Below are positions 25,042-32,451 of a DNA stretch of 32,451 bases, piece after piece. The notes beneath the pieces are model-generated. The model was given only the letters and a program-made list of their open reading frames with translations. It was not told the origin of the DNA and searched no databases. Source of the stretch: an uncultured Gammaproteobacteria bacterium (lineage in GTDB: Bacteria > Pseudomonadota > Gammaproteobacteria > GCA-002705445 > GCA-002716945). Position 1 is the stretch's first letter. The number at the start of each line of letters is the position of its first letter. The stretch is taken from the NCBI GenBank assembly GCA_913045115.1, contig CAJWPJ010000011.1, positions 1 to 32,451 of the forward strand, written 5' to 3'. Made by a program: the position numbers and the translations under genes.

Positions 25042-25691
25042 CGGAAACTCACACACTCCCAGTTTTTGTTTTTACCTAACTCTTTTAGTTTATCATCACC
25101 ATCTACAATTACTGGTTTTCTTACTTTCTCTAAGAGAGGTAGATCATTGAATGAATCACTATAAAAAGATGCTTGAGATAAATCAAAATTATTGTCATTA
25201 ACCCACTTAGTCACTTTATTAAGCTTACCGCCTCGAAAACATGGCGATCCTACAACTCGCCCGGTAAATGCATTATCTTTTATCTCAAATTCTGTCGCAA
25301 TCAAAACTGATACATCGAATATGTCTGCGATCGGTCTCGTAACAAAATCATTAGTGGCAGTTGCAATAATAACTTTTTTCCCCTCTGAGTGAGCTTTCTC
25401 GATAAGCTCTTTACCAGTTTTTGTAACAATAGGTCTAATTTTCTCTTCGATAAACTGCTCTCTAAGTTTTAATAGTTTTGTCATGTCATTAGCTATGAGA
25501 GGTTTCAAACAAAATGAGAGAAATCCATCTATGTCTAAACTGCCTTCGTAATAGTTATTGTAGAAACGCTCACTTTCATTGAGATATGATTCATCAACAA
25601 TTTGTTGTTCAGATAAGAAAATTCCCCAATTTCTATCACTGTCTCCTGCAAGAAGCGTATTGTCTAAATCAAATATTAAAAGTTCATTCAT
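25038..25691 (-). CDS. HAD-superfamily phosphatase, subfamily IB (SerB-like)
   Basis: A 217-residue cytoplasmic hydrolase. Motif I is FDLDNTLL at 8-15 with the nucleophilic Asp, motif II is IATATND near 110, a conserved Lys lies in GGKLNKV, and motif III is YSDSFNDLPLL. The helical cap between motifs I and II resembles that of phosphoserine phosphatase, but the substrate is unknown. A HAD-IB gene next to rppH is also found in Pseudomonas, so this slot is conserved. It is divergent from rppH with a 61-base AT-rich gap, and ATGA-coupled to the CIA30 gene. Confidence 0.85.
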   Translation of the reverse strand: MNELLIFDLDNTLLAGDSDRNWGIFLSEQQIVDESYLNESERFYNNYYEGSLDIDGFLSFCLKPLIANDMTKLLKLREQFIEEKIRPIVTKTGKELIEKAHSEGKKVIIATATNDFVTRPIADIFDVSVLIATEFEIKDNAFTGRVVGSPCFRGGKLNKVTKWVNDNNFDLSQASFYSDSFNDLPLLEKVRKPVIVDGDDKLKELGKNKNWECVSFR

Positions 25692-25752
25692 TTTTAATTA
25701 ATAAGGGATAATTAGTCGTATATACTGTAAATATTATATCGGTTCAGGGGGA

Positions 25753-26277
25753 ATGATTAAAGCTAAGTCTATCAAGCTAGCTTTTAAATCTAAGCAAATC
25801 ATGGATAGGAAAAACTATAGGCGAGGAGTTGGGATGATTATCATTAATAATGATGGTCGTTTTTGGCTGGGTAAAAGAATTGGTACAGAAGCTTGGCAAT
25901 TTCCTCAAGGCGGGATCGATAAAGGTGAGAAAGTTAGAGAGGCTATGTATCGCGAGCTCCAGGAAGAGACTGGTTTAGAAAAAGAAACAGTTGAAATTTT
26001 AAGCATAAGCAAGAGGTGGTTGGTCTATCATATACCTCATGTTTTCCAGAGACATAACAAGAAGTTTGATGGTGCGATGCAAAAGTGGTACCTGTTAAAA
26101 CTTATCGATAGCGACTCTAAAATCAACCTCAACGCTAGTAGTCATGCAGAATTTGATGATTGGAAGTGGGGCGACAAAAAAACGGCGATCAAAAGTGTCG
26201 TACGATTTAAAAGAGATGTCTATAAAAGTATTTTAAAAGAATTCAGTGAAGTATTAGATGGGCTTGTAGACAACTAA
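25753..26277 (+). CDS. rppH: RNA pyrophosphohydrolase
   Basis: Removes pyrophosphate from the 5' end of mRNA, which triggers RNase E decay. The Nudix box (GGIDKGEKVREAMYRELQEETGL) is complete, and YRRGVGMIIIN and the WQFPQGG stretch match RppH. The family normally starts just before YRxxVG, which would place the start at ATG 25801. Starting at 25753 adds a 16-residue basic segment, MIKAKSIKLAFKSKQI. I keep 25753 because an AGGGGGA run stands directly before it, though the spacing is tighter than usual. The 3' end overlaps hemJ by 24 bases on the opposite strand. Confidence 0.9.
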   Translation: MIKAKSIKLAFKSKQIMDRKNYRRGVGMIIINNDGRFWLGKRIGTEAWQFPQGGIDKGEKVREAMYRELQEETGLEKETVEILSISKRWLVYHIPHVFQRHNKKFDGAMQKWYLLKLIDSDSKINLNASSHAEFDDWKWGDKKTAIKSVVRFKRDVYKSILKEFSEVLDGLVDN

Positions 26278-26664
26278 TGCCACAATTAATACTAGGAATA
26301 TAACAGGCACCTCATTGAATACCCTGTACCAAACATGTCCATGGGTATTACTATCTGTTTTAAATTTTTCAAGTAATACGCCACACCAAACATGATAGAT
26401 AACAAGAATGAAGACCAAGAGTATTTTTGTTTTAAGCCAATAAGACATTCCATGATATTCAATTAGAAGCACACCAAAAAGTATTGTGAGTACGGCCCCA
26501 GGAGTCATTATTCCCCAGAAGAGTTTTCTCTCCATTATTTTAAATCTATCTTTTGAAATTTGATCCTCAGATTGTGCGTGATAAACAAATAGGCGTGGAA
26601 GATAAAAAAGCCCAGCAAACCATGTCACCATGAAAATAATATGAAGTGTTTTATACAGCAGCAT
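26254..26664 (-). CDS. hemJ: Protoporphyrinogen IX oxidase HemJ
   Basis: Carries out the penultimate step of heme synthesis in organisms lacking HemG/HemY. The 136 residues form four membrane helices. Recognised stretches are LLYKTLHIIFMVTWFAGLFY at the start, with the conserved His near position 8, then LFVYHAQ, and WLKTKILLVFILV with the conserved Lys. It is short but complete. Its end overlaps that of rppH. It lies next to argC, an association also present in Pseudomonas. Confidence 0.9.
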   Translation of the reverse strand: MLLYKTLHIIFMVTWFAGLFYLPRLFVYHAQSEDQISKDRFKIMERKLFWGIMTPGAVLTILFGVLLIEYHGMSYWLKTKILLVFILVIYHVWCGVLLEKFKTDSNTHGHVWYRVFNEVPVIFLVLIVALVVYKPI

Positions 26665-26732
26665 GTTTATTATTCTACCTTTAAATGTATAATGTGCCTA
26701 AATAATTAGCTAGTAAATATATAGGTGTATGT

Positions 26733-27755
26733 ATGATTTCAGTTGGGATAGTGGGAGCTTCAGGTTATACAGGCGAGGAGCTTGTTAAACTTCTTCTAAA
26801 ACATCCGGATGTCTCGATTGATGTACTAACCTCTAGAACTCATGTCGGTAAAGAAGTAAGTGATTTATATAAGCTTGCTACGAATCTAAATAAGAAATTT
26901 TTAGAGCCTACAATTAATAATTTAGCTGAATGCGATGTTGTTTTTTTTGCATCACCAAATGGTGTCGCTATGAACATGGCAAGAGATTTAGTTGATAATA
27001 ATGTAAAAATAATTGATATTTCAGCAGACTTTAGAATACCTAATATAGAAATTTGGGAGAAATGGTATGGACAAAAACATGCTTGCCCAGAATTAATAAA
27101 AGATTCAGAGTATGGCTTACCAGAAATGAAAAACCAGAGAGAGAAAATCGCTAATGCAAAAATAGTTGCTAATCCCGGTTGTTACCCTACATCATCACTG
27201 CTCAGTCTTCTACCAATTCTAGATTTGATTGGCGAGCAAAGGATTATCATAAATTCAACTTCTGGCATCACAGGAGCGGGTAGAAATCTTAATCCAGAAA
27301 AATTATTTGCCCCCGGAACCGAAAACTACCAAGCGTATGCCGTTGCTAAACATAGACATTATCCTGAGATGTTGAATCAGATACAAAATATTAACAGCGA
27401 TATTGATTTACTATTTGTACCACACCTTAGCTCAATTGAAAGAGGAATATACTCTACCCATTATGTGACCATTGAAGATCTTGACTTAGATCACTTATAT
27501 AAAGTTTATACTGATTATTATAAAGACTCAGAGTTTGTCAAAATTATTAATCAGACCTATCCAAAAGTAGGTGATGTAAATAATTCTAACAATTGTTTGA
27601 TTTCATTATTTTCTTCATCAGACAAAAATGACGGATCCAATCTAGTTATCATGAGTGCAATAGATAACTTAATAAAAGGAGCTTCTGGTCAAGCTATTCA
27701 AAATATGAATATCATGTTTGGACTAAGAGAATCTCTGGGATTAGTGGAGATTTAA
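26733..27755 (+). CDS. argC: N-acetyl-gamma-glutamyl-phosphate reductase
   Basis: Reduces N-acetylglutamyl phosphate with NADPH, the third step of arginine synthesis. The 340 residues show the nucleotide-binding GIVGASGYTGEEL (5-17), the catalytic Cys150 in ANPGCYPTS, and KHRHYPEM with the conserved histidines. The length is normal. It starts the series argC, bactofilin, erpA, a conserved gammaproteobacterial order. A TATATA lies 9 bases before the ATG, and no ribosome site is evident. Confidence 0.97.
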   Translation: MISVGIVGASGYTGEELVKLLLKHPDVSIDVLTSRTHVGKEVSDLYKLATNLNKKFLEPTINNLAECDVVFFASPNGVAMNMARDLVDNNVKIIDISADFRIPNIEIWEKWYGQKHACPELIKDSEYGLPEMKNQREKIANAKIVANPGCYPTSSLLSLLPILDLIGEQRIIINSTSGITGAGRNLNPEKLFAPGTENYQAYAVAKHRHYPEMLNQIQNINSDIDLLFVPHLSSIERGIYSTHYVTIEDLDLDHLYKVYTDYYKDSEFVKIINQTYPKVGDVNNSNNCLISLFSSSDKNDGSNLVIMSAIDNLIKGASGQAIQNMNIMFGLRESLGLVEI

Positions 27756-27816
27756 TCAAATTATCACAAAATTTATGTTGAAATACATTCAATTTGTAGG
27801 GTAGACTGAACGTCCG

Positions 27817-28290
27817 ATGGGAATTTTTGATAAAATACAAGATACTACCGCTGCGGTAACATCTAGTGATAAGCACACAACAATAATTGGTGAAAACTGT
27901 GCTATTGAGGGTGATATCACTTTTGACAAAACAATTGAAATTCACGGAAAGATTACTGGTACTGTAAAAATTGCTGAAAATTGTACTACTGCAATGCTTG
28001 TAGTCAAGAAGAGCGGAATTGTCGAAGGTGACGTATACGGCGATGAGGTAGTCATCGAAGGTGAAGTCATTGGAAATGTGACAGGTAAAAAGAAAATTAC
28101 TATTAAGAGCTCTTCGTTTGTCTCTGGTAATGTTTACTACGATATTCTAGATATGAATGGTGGTGCCACAGTGAACGGCAACCTTATTAGAAACAAGGGA
28201 AAAGAGCCTCAAAAAATTGAAGATAAATCAGCTGTATCTTTAAACATCAAAAGCGCAGACAAAGAAGACTCTAAAGAAAAGCTTCTGTAA
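27817..28290 (+). CDS. Bactofilin (polymer-forming cytoskeletal protein)
   Basis: Bactofilins polymerise into filaments that scaffold cell-wall enzymes or position cell structures. The 157 residues contain a central right-handed beta-helix at about 28-125 built of short turns rich in Gly, Val and Ile (IEGDITF, IEIHGKITGTV, GIVEGDVYGDEVVIEGEVIGNV), with flexible ends that are short and charged. The order argC-bactofilin-erpA is shared with Pseudomonas. The envelope-rich content of the window suits a cell-wall role, but its partner is unknown. Confidence 0.88.
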   Translation: MGIFDKIQDTTAAVTSSDKHTTIIGENCAIEGDITFDKTIEIHGKITGTVKIAENCTTAMLVVKKSGIVEGDVYGDEVVIEGEVIGNVTGKKKITIKSSSFVSGNVYYDILDMNGGATVNGNLIRNKGKEPQKIEDKSAVSLNIKSADKEDSKEKLL

Positions 28291-28296
28291 CATAAA

Positions 28297-28324
28297 TTGT
28301 TATTTGAAACTTTTTTGTTATAAT
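28297..28324 (+). promoter_or_regulatory. Promoter of erpA
   Basis: TTGTTA (28297-28302), a 16-base spacer and a perfect TATAAT (28319-28324) lie just after the bactofilin stop. Transcription would start near 28331 and leave a leader of about 17 bases before the erpA ATG at 28348. This is among the clearest promoters in the window, and unlike several others it allows a leader. Confidence 0.6.
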
Positions 28325-28347
28325 GTATCCACTGTAGAGAACACGAT

Positions 28348-28707
28348 ATGGAAAACGTTACAACGACAATTCAAGACAAAGAACCACTTATCTTCACAGA
28401 TAGTGCTGCAGAAAAAGTAAAAAAATTAATCGAAGAAGAGAAAAACCCCTCCCTTAACTTAAGAGTATTTATTACAGGTGGTGGTTGTTCTGGTTTTCAA
28501 TATGGATTCACATTTGACGAAAAGATTCAGGATGGCGATGCTGAGATTGCAAAATGTGGAGTCAAGCTGCTAGTTGATCCAATGAGCATTCAATATTTAC
28601 GAGGTGCTGAAATTGACTATCAAGAAGGACTCGAGGGAGCACAATTCATAATTAAAAATCCTAACGCAAAAACTACATGTGGATGCGGATCTTCTTTTTC
28701 AACATAG
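28348..28707 (+). CDS. erpA: Iron-sulfur cluster insertion protein ErpA
   Basis: An A-type carrier that delivers Fe-S clusters to target enzymes, including those of isoprenoid synthesis. The 119 residues carry the three conserved cysteines: C47 in [11 protein letters not shown], and C111 and C113 in CGCG near the end. It has its own promoter. Together with ApbC/Mrp this window holds two cluster-delivery proteins. gltA follows 8 bases after the stop, so the two are probably co-transcribed. Confidence 0.96.
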   Translation: MENVTTTIQDKEPLIFTDSAAEKVKKLIEEEKNPSLNLRVFITGGGCSGFQYGFTFDEKIQDGDAEIAKCGVKLLVDPMSIQYLRGAEIDYQEGLEGAQFIIKNPNAKTTCGCGSSFST

Positions 28708-28715
28708 AATACTAA

Positions 28716-29891
28716 ATGACAGATTCAAGTACGCACTTATATAGCCCTGGGCTAGTCGGCATTATAGCTACTGAATCATCCGTATCCAACATCAATGGTA
28801 AAAAAGGAATTCTGAGTTATCGTGGTTACTCTATAGAAGAATTAGCTCAAAAAAGCACATTTGAAGAAACATCTTATTTGCTTTTATTTGGGGAGCTACC
28901 GACTTCTGATCAATTAACAGAATTTACTGATCGAGTAACTGAGTATAGGGAGCTCCCTATGGAGTTAGTCTCAATTCTTAAGTCGCTACCAAAACAGACT
29001 AGACCGATGGATGTCCTTCAGATGGCTGTATCATCACTTGGCACTTTTTATGATTTGGAGGTAAGTCCAGAGAAAGTTAAAGGTAAAAAATATGATAGAC
29101 AATATTTTTTAAATACCTCAGCTGCTTTAATAGGAGCATTGGGTTCTATTGTTGCTGCATGGCATAGGATAAGAAATGGAAATGACCCTATCCCCTCTAA
29201 GCCAGATAGCACATATGCAGAAAATTTTTTACATATCCTAGGTGCCGAGGAAATTACACCTCTTATGACTCGTATTATGGACGCTACACTAGTATTACAT
29301 GGGGAACATACAATAAACGCGTCAACATTTACTGCTATGGTAACTTCCTCAACACTTGCTAATGCATCACAGGTTGTTGCATCTGCCATCGGTTCACTTT
29401 CTGGGCCACTTCATGGTGGGGCTAATGAGAAAGTTGTTGCAATGTTGCAAAAGATTGATTCAAAAGATGATATAAGACCATGGTTGGATGAGACTTTAAG
29501 AGCAAAAAACGTGGTATGGGGTATGGGACACAGAGAATATTCAGTGAAAGATCCAAGAGCAAACATCCTTACAGACATGGTTCAACAGCTCTTTGATGAG
29601 AGAGATGGTGGAGTTACAGATATTTTTGAAAAAGCTATTGAGCTAGAAAAAGCTTGCGAGGAAAAATTAGCACACAAAGGGGTATATCCTAATGTAGACT
29701 TCTATTCTGGGATTCTTTATAAAGAAATGGATATTCCCACAGATATCTTTACACCTATATTTGCAATGTCTCGAGTCTCAGGTTGGTTAGCTCACTGGAT
29801 AGAGCAGATACAAGACAATAAAATCTTCAGACCAACACAAAACTACGTAGGCTCCGATGATCGAGCATACATTGATATTAACGATAGATAA
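28716..29891 (+). CDS. gltA: Citrate synthase, short form
   Basis: Condenses acetyl-CoA with oxaloacetate. The 391 residues begin YSPGLVGIIATESS, like the short (dimer-type) citrate and 2-methylcitrate synthases of Gram-positive bacteria and archaea rather than the ~430-residue hexameric enzyme of E. coli. Active-site stretches are LHGEHTINAS (His at about 198), LHGGANEKV, GMGHREY near 270, and Asp near 327 in VDFYSG. Citrate versus methylcitrate synthase cannot be settled by motif reading, and no prp genes are near. It follows erpA by 8 bases. The stop overlaps anmK tail-to-tail by 14 bases. Confidence 0.87.
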   Translation: MTDSSTHLYSPGLVGIIATESSVSNINGKKGILSYRGYSIEELAQKSTFEETSYLLLFGELPTSDQLTEFTDRVTEYRELPMELVSILKSLPKQTRPMDVLQMAVSSLGTFYDLEVSPEKVKGKKYDRQYFLNTSAALIGALGSIVAAWHRIRNGNDPIPSKPDSTYAENFLHILGAEEITPLMTRIMDATLVLHGEHTINASTFTAMVTSSTLANASQVVASAIGSLSGPLHGGANEKVVAMLQKIDSKDDIRPWLDETLRAKNVVWGMGHREYSVKDPRANILTDMVQQLFDERDGGVTDIFEKAIELEKACEEKLAHKGVYPNVDFYSGILYKEMDIPTDIFTPIFAMSRVSGWLAHWIEQIQDNKIFRPTQNYVGSDDRAYIDINDR

Positions 29892-30951
29892 TACCAAGAC
29901 GCCTACTTCTCTCAGCACCAGTTATATGAGCATTAGAAATAGGTTTGCTATTTACTCTTTGCATTGCTAACCATGCAAATGCCGATGATTCTAAGTTTTT
30001 AAAATCGAATCCCCATGGAAGACTTTTGATTTCGTTTAATCCCGTTCTCTTTAATATTTCTCGTTTTATTGTCAAATTTTTGGAGCCTCCTCCACCGAAG
30101 AAAATTTTATTCGAATCAAGATCACTTGAATTAATAGCGTCTGAGACACTAATAGAAGTGAGTTGAGTAAGTGTAGCAATTAACGAATATCTATTCATAC
30201 GGTACTTATCTTTGAATTTTTTTATCCACTTCATGTTAAATCTCTCGAAACCAGTACTTTTAGGAGGATTTTGATAAAAATATTTATCAGACAGCATGGA
30301 AAGAAGCGCCCCCTCGTTAATCTTTCCTTTTCTAGCTAACGAGCCATTTTTATCATAATCCATCTTGAAATATAGTTTAGATACTAAATCAATTAGGTAG
30401 TTTGCGGGTCCAGTATCGAATGCCATTAATCGACCATTTGAAAGGCATGTCAAATTAGCAAAGCCCCCAAGATTAATAAAATTAATAAAGCAATTTTCTC
30501 CTTTTGAAATAAATTCGTGAAAATATGGAGCCAAAGGCGCACCTTGCCCACCATAATTCATATCGGTTAGCCTAAAATCTGCTACGACTTTTAATTTGCA
30601 AGCATTAGCAATACTTTTGGGATTACCTAAAGTCACTGAGACTCTTTTATCAGGTTTATGAACAATTGTTATACCAGGAAATCCAATGGCCTCAATATTC
30701 TGTGAACCTGATAATTCAATAAACTTACTTAAGGATCTAGTTATAAATTCAGTCACTATTTCATCTGTGTCATTGAATATCCTCTTATTTGTGCGGTGAT
30801 TTTTACACTCATTGATTTTATCTTTAAGTGGCTGTTTTATTTTGTAGGATTTAAAAAACTTTACTTTCTTTGGCTTATCAAAACTACATAAAGAAATATC
30901 TAGTGAATCTAGGCTGGTACCACACATCAATCCTATATAATTTTCTGGCAT
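29878..30951 (-). CDS. anmK: Anhydro-N-acetylmuramic acid kinase
   Basis: Opens and phosphorylates 1,6-anhydroMurNAc released by lytic transglycosylases such as MltB, giving MurNAc-6-phosphate. The 357 residues carry GLMCGTSLDSLDIS at 7-20 (ATP-binding region), the substrate region FINLGGFANLT, AFDTGPANYLIDL, and the late FFGGGGSKN. It lies next to tyrS and near erpA as in Pseudomonas. With amgK and murU in the same window it supports MurNAc recycling. It is divergent from tyrS across 47 AT-rich bases. Confidence 0.95.
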   Translation of the reverse strand: MPENYIGLMCGTSLDSLDISLCSFDKPKKVKFFKSYKIKQPLKDKINECKNHRTNKRIFNDTDEIVTEFITRSLSKFIELSGSQNIEAIGFPGITIVHKPDKRVSVTLGNPKSIANACKLKVVADFRLTDMNYGGQGAPLAPYFHEFISKGENCFINFINLGGFANLTCLSNGRLMAFDTGPANYLIDLVSKLYFKMDYDKNGSLARKGKINEGALLSMLSDKYFYQNPPKSTGFERFNMKWIKKFKDKYRMNRYSLIATLTQLTSISVSDAINSSDLDSNKIFFGGGGSKNLTIKREILKRTGLNEIKSLPWGFDFKNLESSAFAWLAMQRVNSKPISNAHITGAERSRRLGIIYR

Positions 30952-30998
30952 TTCAATATTAAAGTATATTCATATATTATATAGTTTAGCTACAGATA

Positions 30999-32204
30999 AT
31001 GAAAAATATTGATACTCAATTAAAAGTTATAAAACAGGGTGCTGCAGAAATTATTCAAGAAGAAGAGCTTGTTGAAAAACTTAAATCTGGAAAGCCCCTA
31101 ACAGTCAAAGTAGGACTAGACCCTACTATGCCGGATATGCACCTTGGTCATACTGTTGTGATCAATAAGCTTAGACAATTTCAAGAGTTGGGTCATCATG
31201 TTGTTTTCCTTATCGGCGACTATACGGCATGCATAGGTGATCCATCTGGAAGGGATGCAACACGACCAGCAGTACAACCTGAGGCTATTAGAGAAAATGC
31301 AAAAAAATTTCAAAAAGAGATTTTTAAAATTCTTGATAAAGAAAAAACTAAAGTTGTTTTTAACAGTGAGTGGCTTGGGAAATTAAAAGGTCTTGATCTT
31401 ATTGAGTTAGCCTCACATTACACTGTAGCAAGAATGCTTGAGAGAGATGATTTCGATAAAAGGTTCAAAATAGAAAAAAAACCAATCGCGATTCATGAAT
31501 TCCTATATCCTCTTTTACAAGCCAGAGACTCTGTAGAACTAAAGTGTGATGTTGAGTTAGGTGGCACAGACCAAAAATTTAATTTACTTCTTGGGAGGAA
31601 ATTACAGGAGGATCATAAAATCAAGCCCCAAGTTTGCATAATGATGCCAATCCTTGAAGGGCTTGATGGCGTTAAAAAAATGTCTAAATCACTCGGTAAC
31701 TATATTTCCATCAGTGATGAGCCCAATGACATGTTTGGTAAAGTGATGTCGATAAGCGATGACTTGATGTGGAGATATTACAATTTGTTGAGCTTTAAAC
31801 ATAGTGATGATATTGAGACAATGAAAGAGATGTGCACACAAGATAAGCTTAATCCGAGGGACGTAAAAATTGATCTAGCACACGAACTCATCAGTAGATT
31901 TCATGGACAAGATAACGCTGATAAAGCAAAAAACAATTTTATCTCTAGGTTTCAAAATAAAAATATCACTGATGACATTCCTTGCGTCAATATTGAAGCA
32001 TCAGGAGAACTAAAGATCATCGATTTAATAACAAATAACCTCAAAGCAATACAAAGCACATCAGAGGTTAGACGACTAATTACTCAAAATGCCATTAAGA
32101 TTGACTCAGAGCCCGTAAAGACAATTGACTATGACTGCAGCGCACACAAGGAATTTCTACTTCAAATAGGCAAGAAAAAGGCCTTTATGGTATCTCTGAA
32201 GTAA
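30999..32204 (+). CDS. tyrS: Tyrosyl-tRNA synthetase
   Basis: Charges tRNA-Tyr. The 401 residues are of the TyrZ-like form. The class I signature is MHLGHT near 47-52, followed by [16 protein letters not shown]; the tyrosine and ATP site includes [16 protein letters not shown]; the second signature is [10 protein letters not shown]; and the C-terminus has an S4 RNA-binding domain ([15 protein letters not shown]). A TATAGT at 30980-30985 could be the -10 box. It directly precedes the rRNA operon, an order found in other gammaproteobacteria. Confidence 0.97.
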   Translation: MKNIDTQLKVIKQGAAEIIQEEELVEKLKSGKPLTVKVGLDPTMPDMHLGHTVVINKLRQFQELGHHVVFLIGDYTACIGDPSGRDATRPAVQPEAIRENAKKFQKEIFKILDKEKTKVVFNSEWLGKLKGLDLIELASHYTVARMLERDDFDKRFKIEKKPIAIHEFLYPLLQARDSVELKCDVELGGTDQKFNLLLGRKLQEDHKIKPQVCIMMPILEGLDGVKKMSKSLGNYISISDEPNDMFGKVMSISDDLMWRYYNLLSFKHSDDIETMKEMCTQDKLNPRDVKIDLAHELISRFHGQDNADKAKNNFISRFQNKNITDDIPCVNIEASGELKIIDLITNNLKAIQSTSEVRRLITQNAIKIDSEPVKTIDYDCSAHKEFLLQIGKKKAFMVSLK

Positions 32205-32224
32205 GATAAAACACACAAAACACT

Positions 32225-32252
32225 AGGCTTAATCAGCAATTCTATGTATAAT
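32225..32252 (+). promoter_or_regulatory. Probable rRNA operon promoter
   Basis: A perfect TATAAT (32247-32252) is followed by CACTCCACTG, which resembles the sequence after the -10 box of E. coli rrn P1 promoters. The -35 position holds AGGCTT (32225-32230), a poor match. AT-rich sequence upstream could act as an UP element. Downstream, arms TGCTC and GAGCA flank a 5-base loop (32263-32277), and the TGCTC resembles the start of boxA. The 32205-32401 leader also holds hairpins at 32349-32365 (GCAGC/GCTGC) and 32377-32390 (AGTCT/AGACT), which are probably processing structures. Confidence 0.5.
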
Positions 32253-32401
32253 CACTCCACTGTGCTCATAGCGAGCATAACCTAAAAGATCTATAAAAAT
32301 TTGGAATGATTTGTGCGTAGTGCCTGTATTTTACTCACTAAATATATTGCAGCACTTAAAGCTGCTAAAAAAAATTAGTCTAATAAGACTTAAAAGTATA
32401 T

Positions 32402-32451
32402 AAAGTGAAGAGTTTGATACTGGCTCAGATTGAACGCTGGCGGAATGCTTA
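32402..32451 (+). rRNA. rrs: 16S ribosomal RNA, first ~50 bases
   Basis: The last 50 bases match the 5' end of bacterial 16S rRNA: GAAGAGTTTGAT, then TGGCTCAG, then ATTGAACGCTGGCGG and AATGCTTA, and the gene continues past the window. The mature end is placed at 32402 by comparison with E. coli. GATAC stands where most bacteria have GATCM, a mismatch to the standard forward primer. Too little is present to assign the organism. Confidence 0.95.

Noticed and set aside
32349-32365. GCAGC/GCTGC hairpin followed by an A-run, considered as a terminator
   Set aside because: On the plus strand it is followed by A residues rather than T, and it lies inside the rRNA leader where processing stems are expected.

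Overview
The window is AT-rich (roughly one third G+C by eye), densely coded, and gammaproteobacterial in gene content and gene order. Recognisable conserved neighbourhoods are mrdA-rodA-mltB-dacA, amgK/murU, lptD-surA, dcd-apbC-metG-rnfB-nth and argC-bactofilin-erpA...anmK-tyrS-16S. Small gaps, ATGA overlaps, tail-to-tail gene overlaps, missing members of usual clusters (rlpA, lipB/lipA, rnfACDGE) and many promoters lying directly against start codons suggest a streamlined marine lineage. SAR86-like is my best guess, but that is inference; the 16S gene is cut after about 50 bases.

Layout. 1-6361, minus strand: hppA (membrane pyrophosphatase), adk, lptD and surA (surA cut by the window edge), combining energy metabolism with outer-membrane biogenesis. 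The LptD here carries an N-terminal BamE-like domain, which is the most unusual thing in the window. 6423-12452, plus strand: a cell-wall cluster of PBP2 (mrdA), rodA, mltB, dacA and a D-amino-acid aminotransferase-like gene, ended by a bidirectional terminator. 12516-14699: a small lipoprotein (minus) and a probable copper-handling pair, DUF1326 plus a Met-rich DUF2182 membrane protein, with a palindrome over the promoter and a strong terminator between the two genes. 14671-16286, minus: murU and amgK, which with anmK (29878-30951) give the MurNAc recycling route to UDP-MurNAc.

16315-19729, plus: a MazG-like pyrophosphohydrolase, an autotransporter, a leftover second mazG 3' end, and nth. 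The autotransporter is therefore bracketed by a complete mazG and a diverged mazG tail, which looks like a recombination scar. 19736-22324, minus: a solitary soluble RnfB-type ferredoxin and metG. 22428-24443, plus: apbC/mrp, dcd, tusE. 24454-25691, minus: a secreted CIA30-domain protein and a HAD phosphatase. 25753-26664: rppH (plus) and hemJ (minus), overlapping at their ends. 26733-29891, plus: argC, a bactofilin, erpA and a short citrate synthase. Then anmK (minus), tyrS (plus), and a rRNA promoter leading into the first bases of 16S rRNA at the right edge.

How they work together: the dominant theme is envelope construction (LptD/SurA, PBP2/RodA, MltB, DacA, MurNAc recycling, bactofilin, autotransporter). 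A second theme is iron-sulfur and redox chemistry (ErpA, ApbC/Mrp, RnfB, Nth, HemJ). The remaining genes are housekeeping enzymes.
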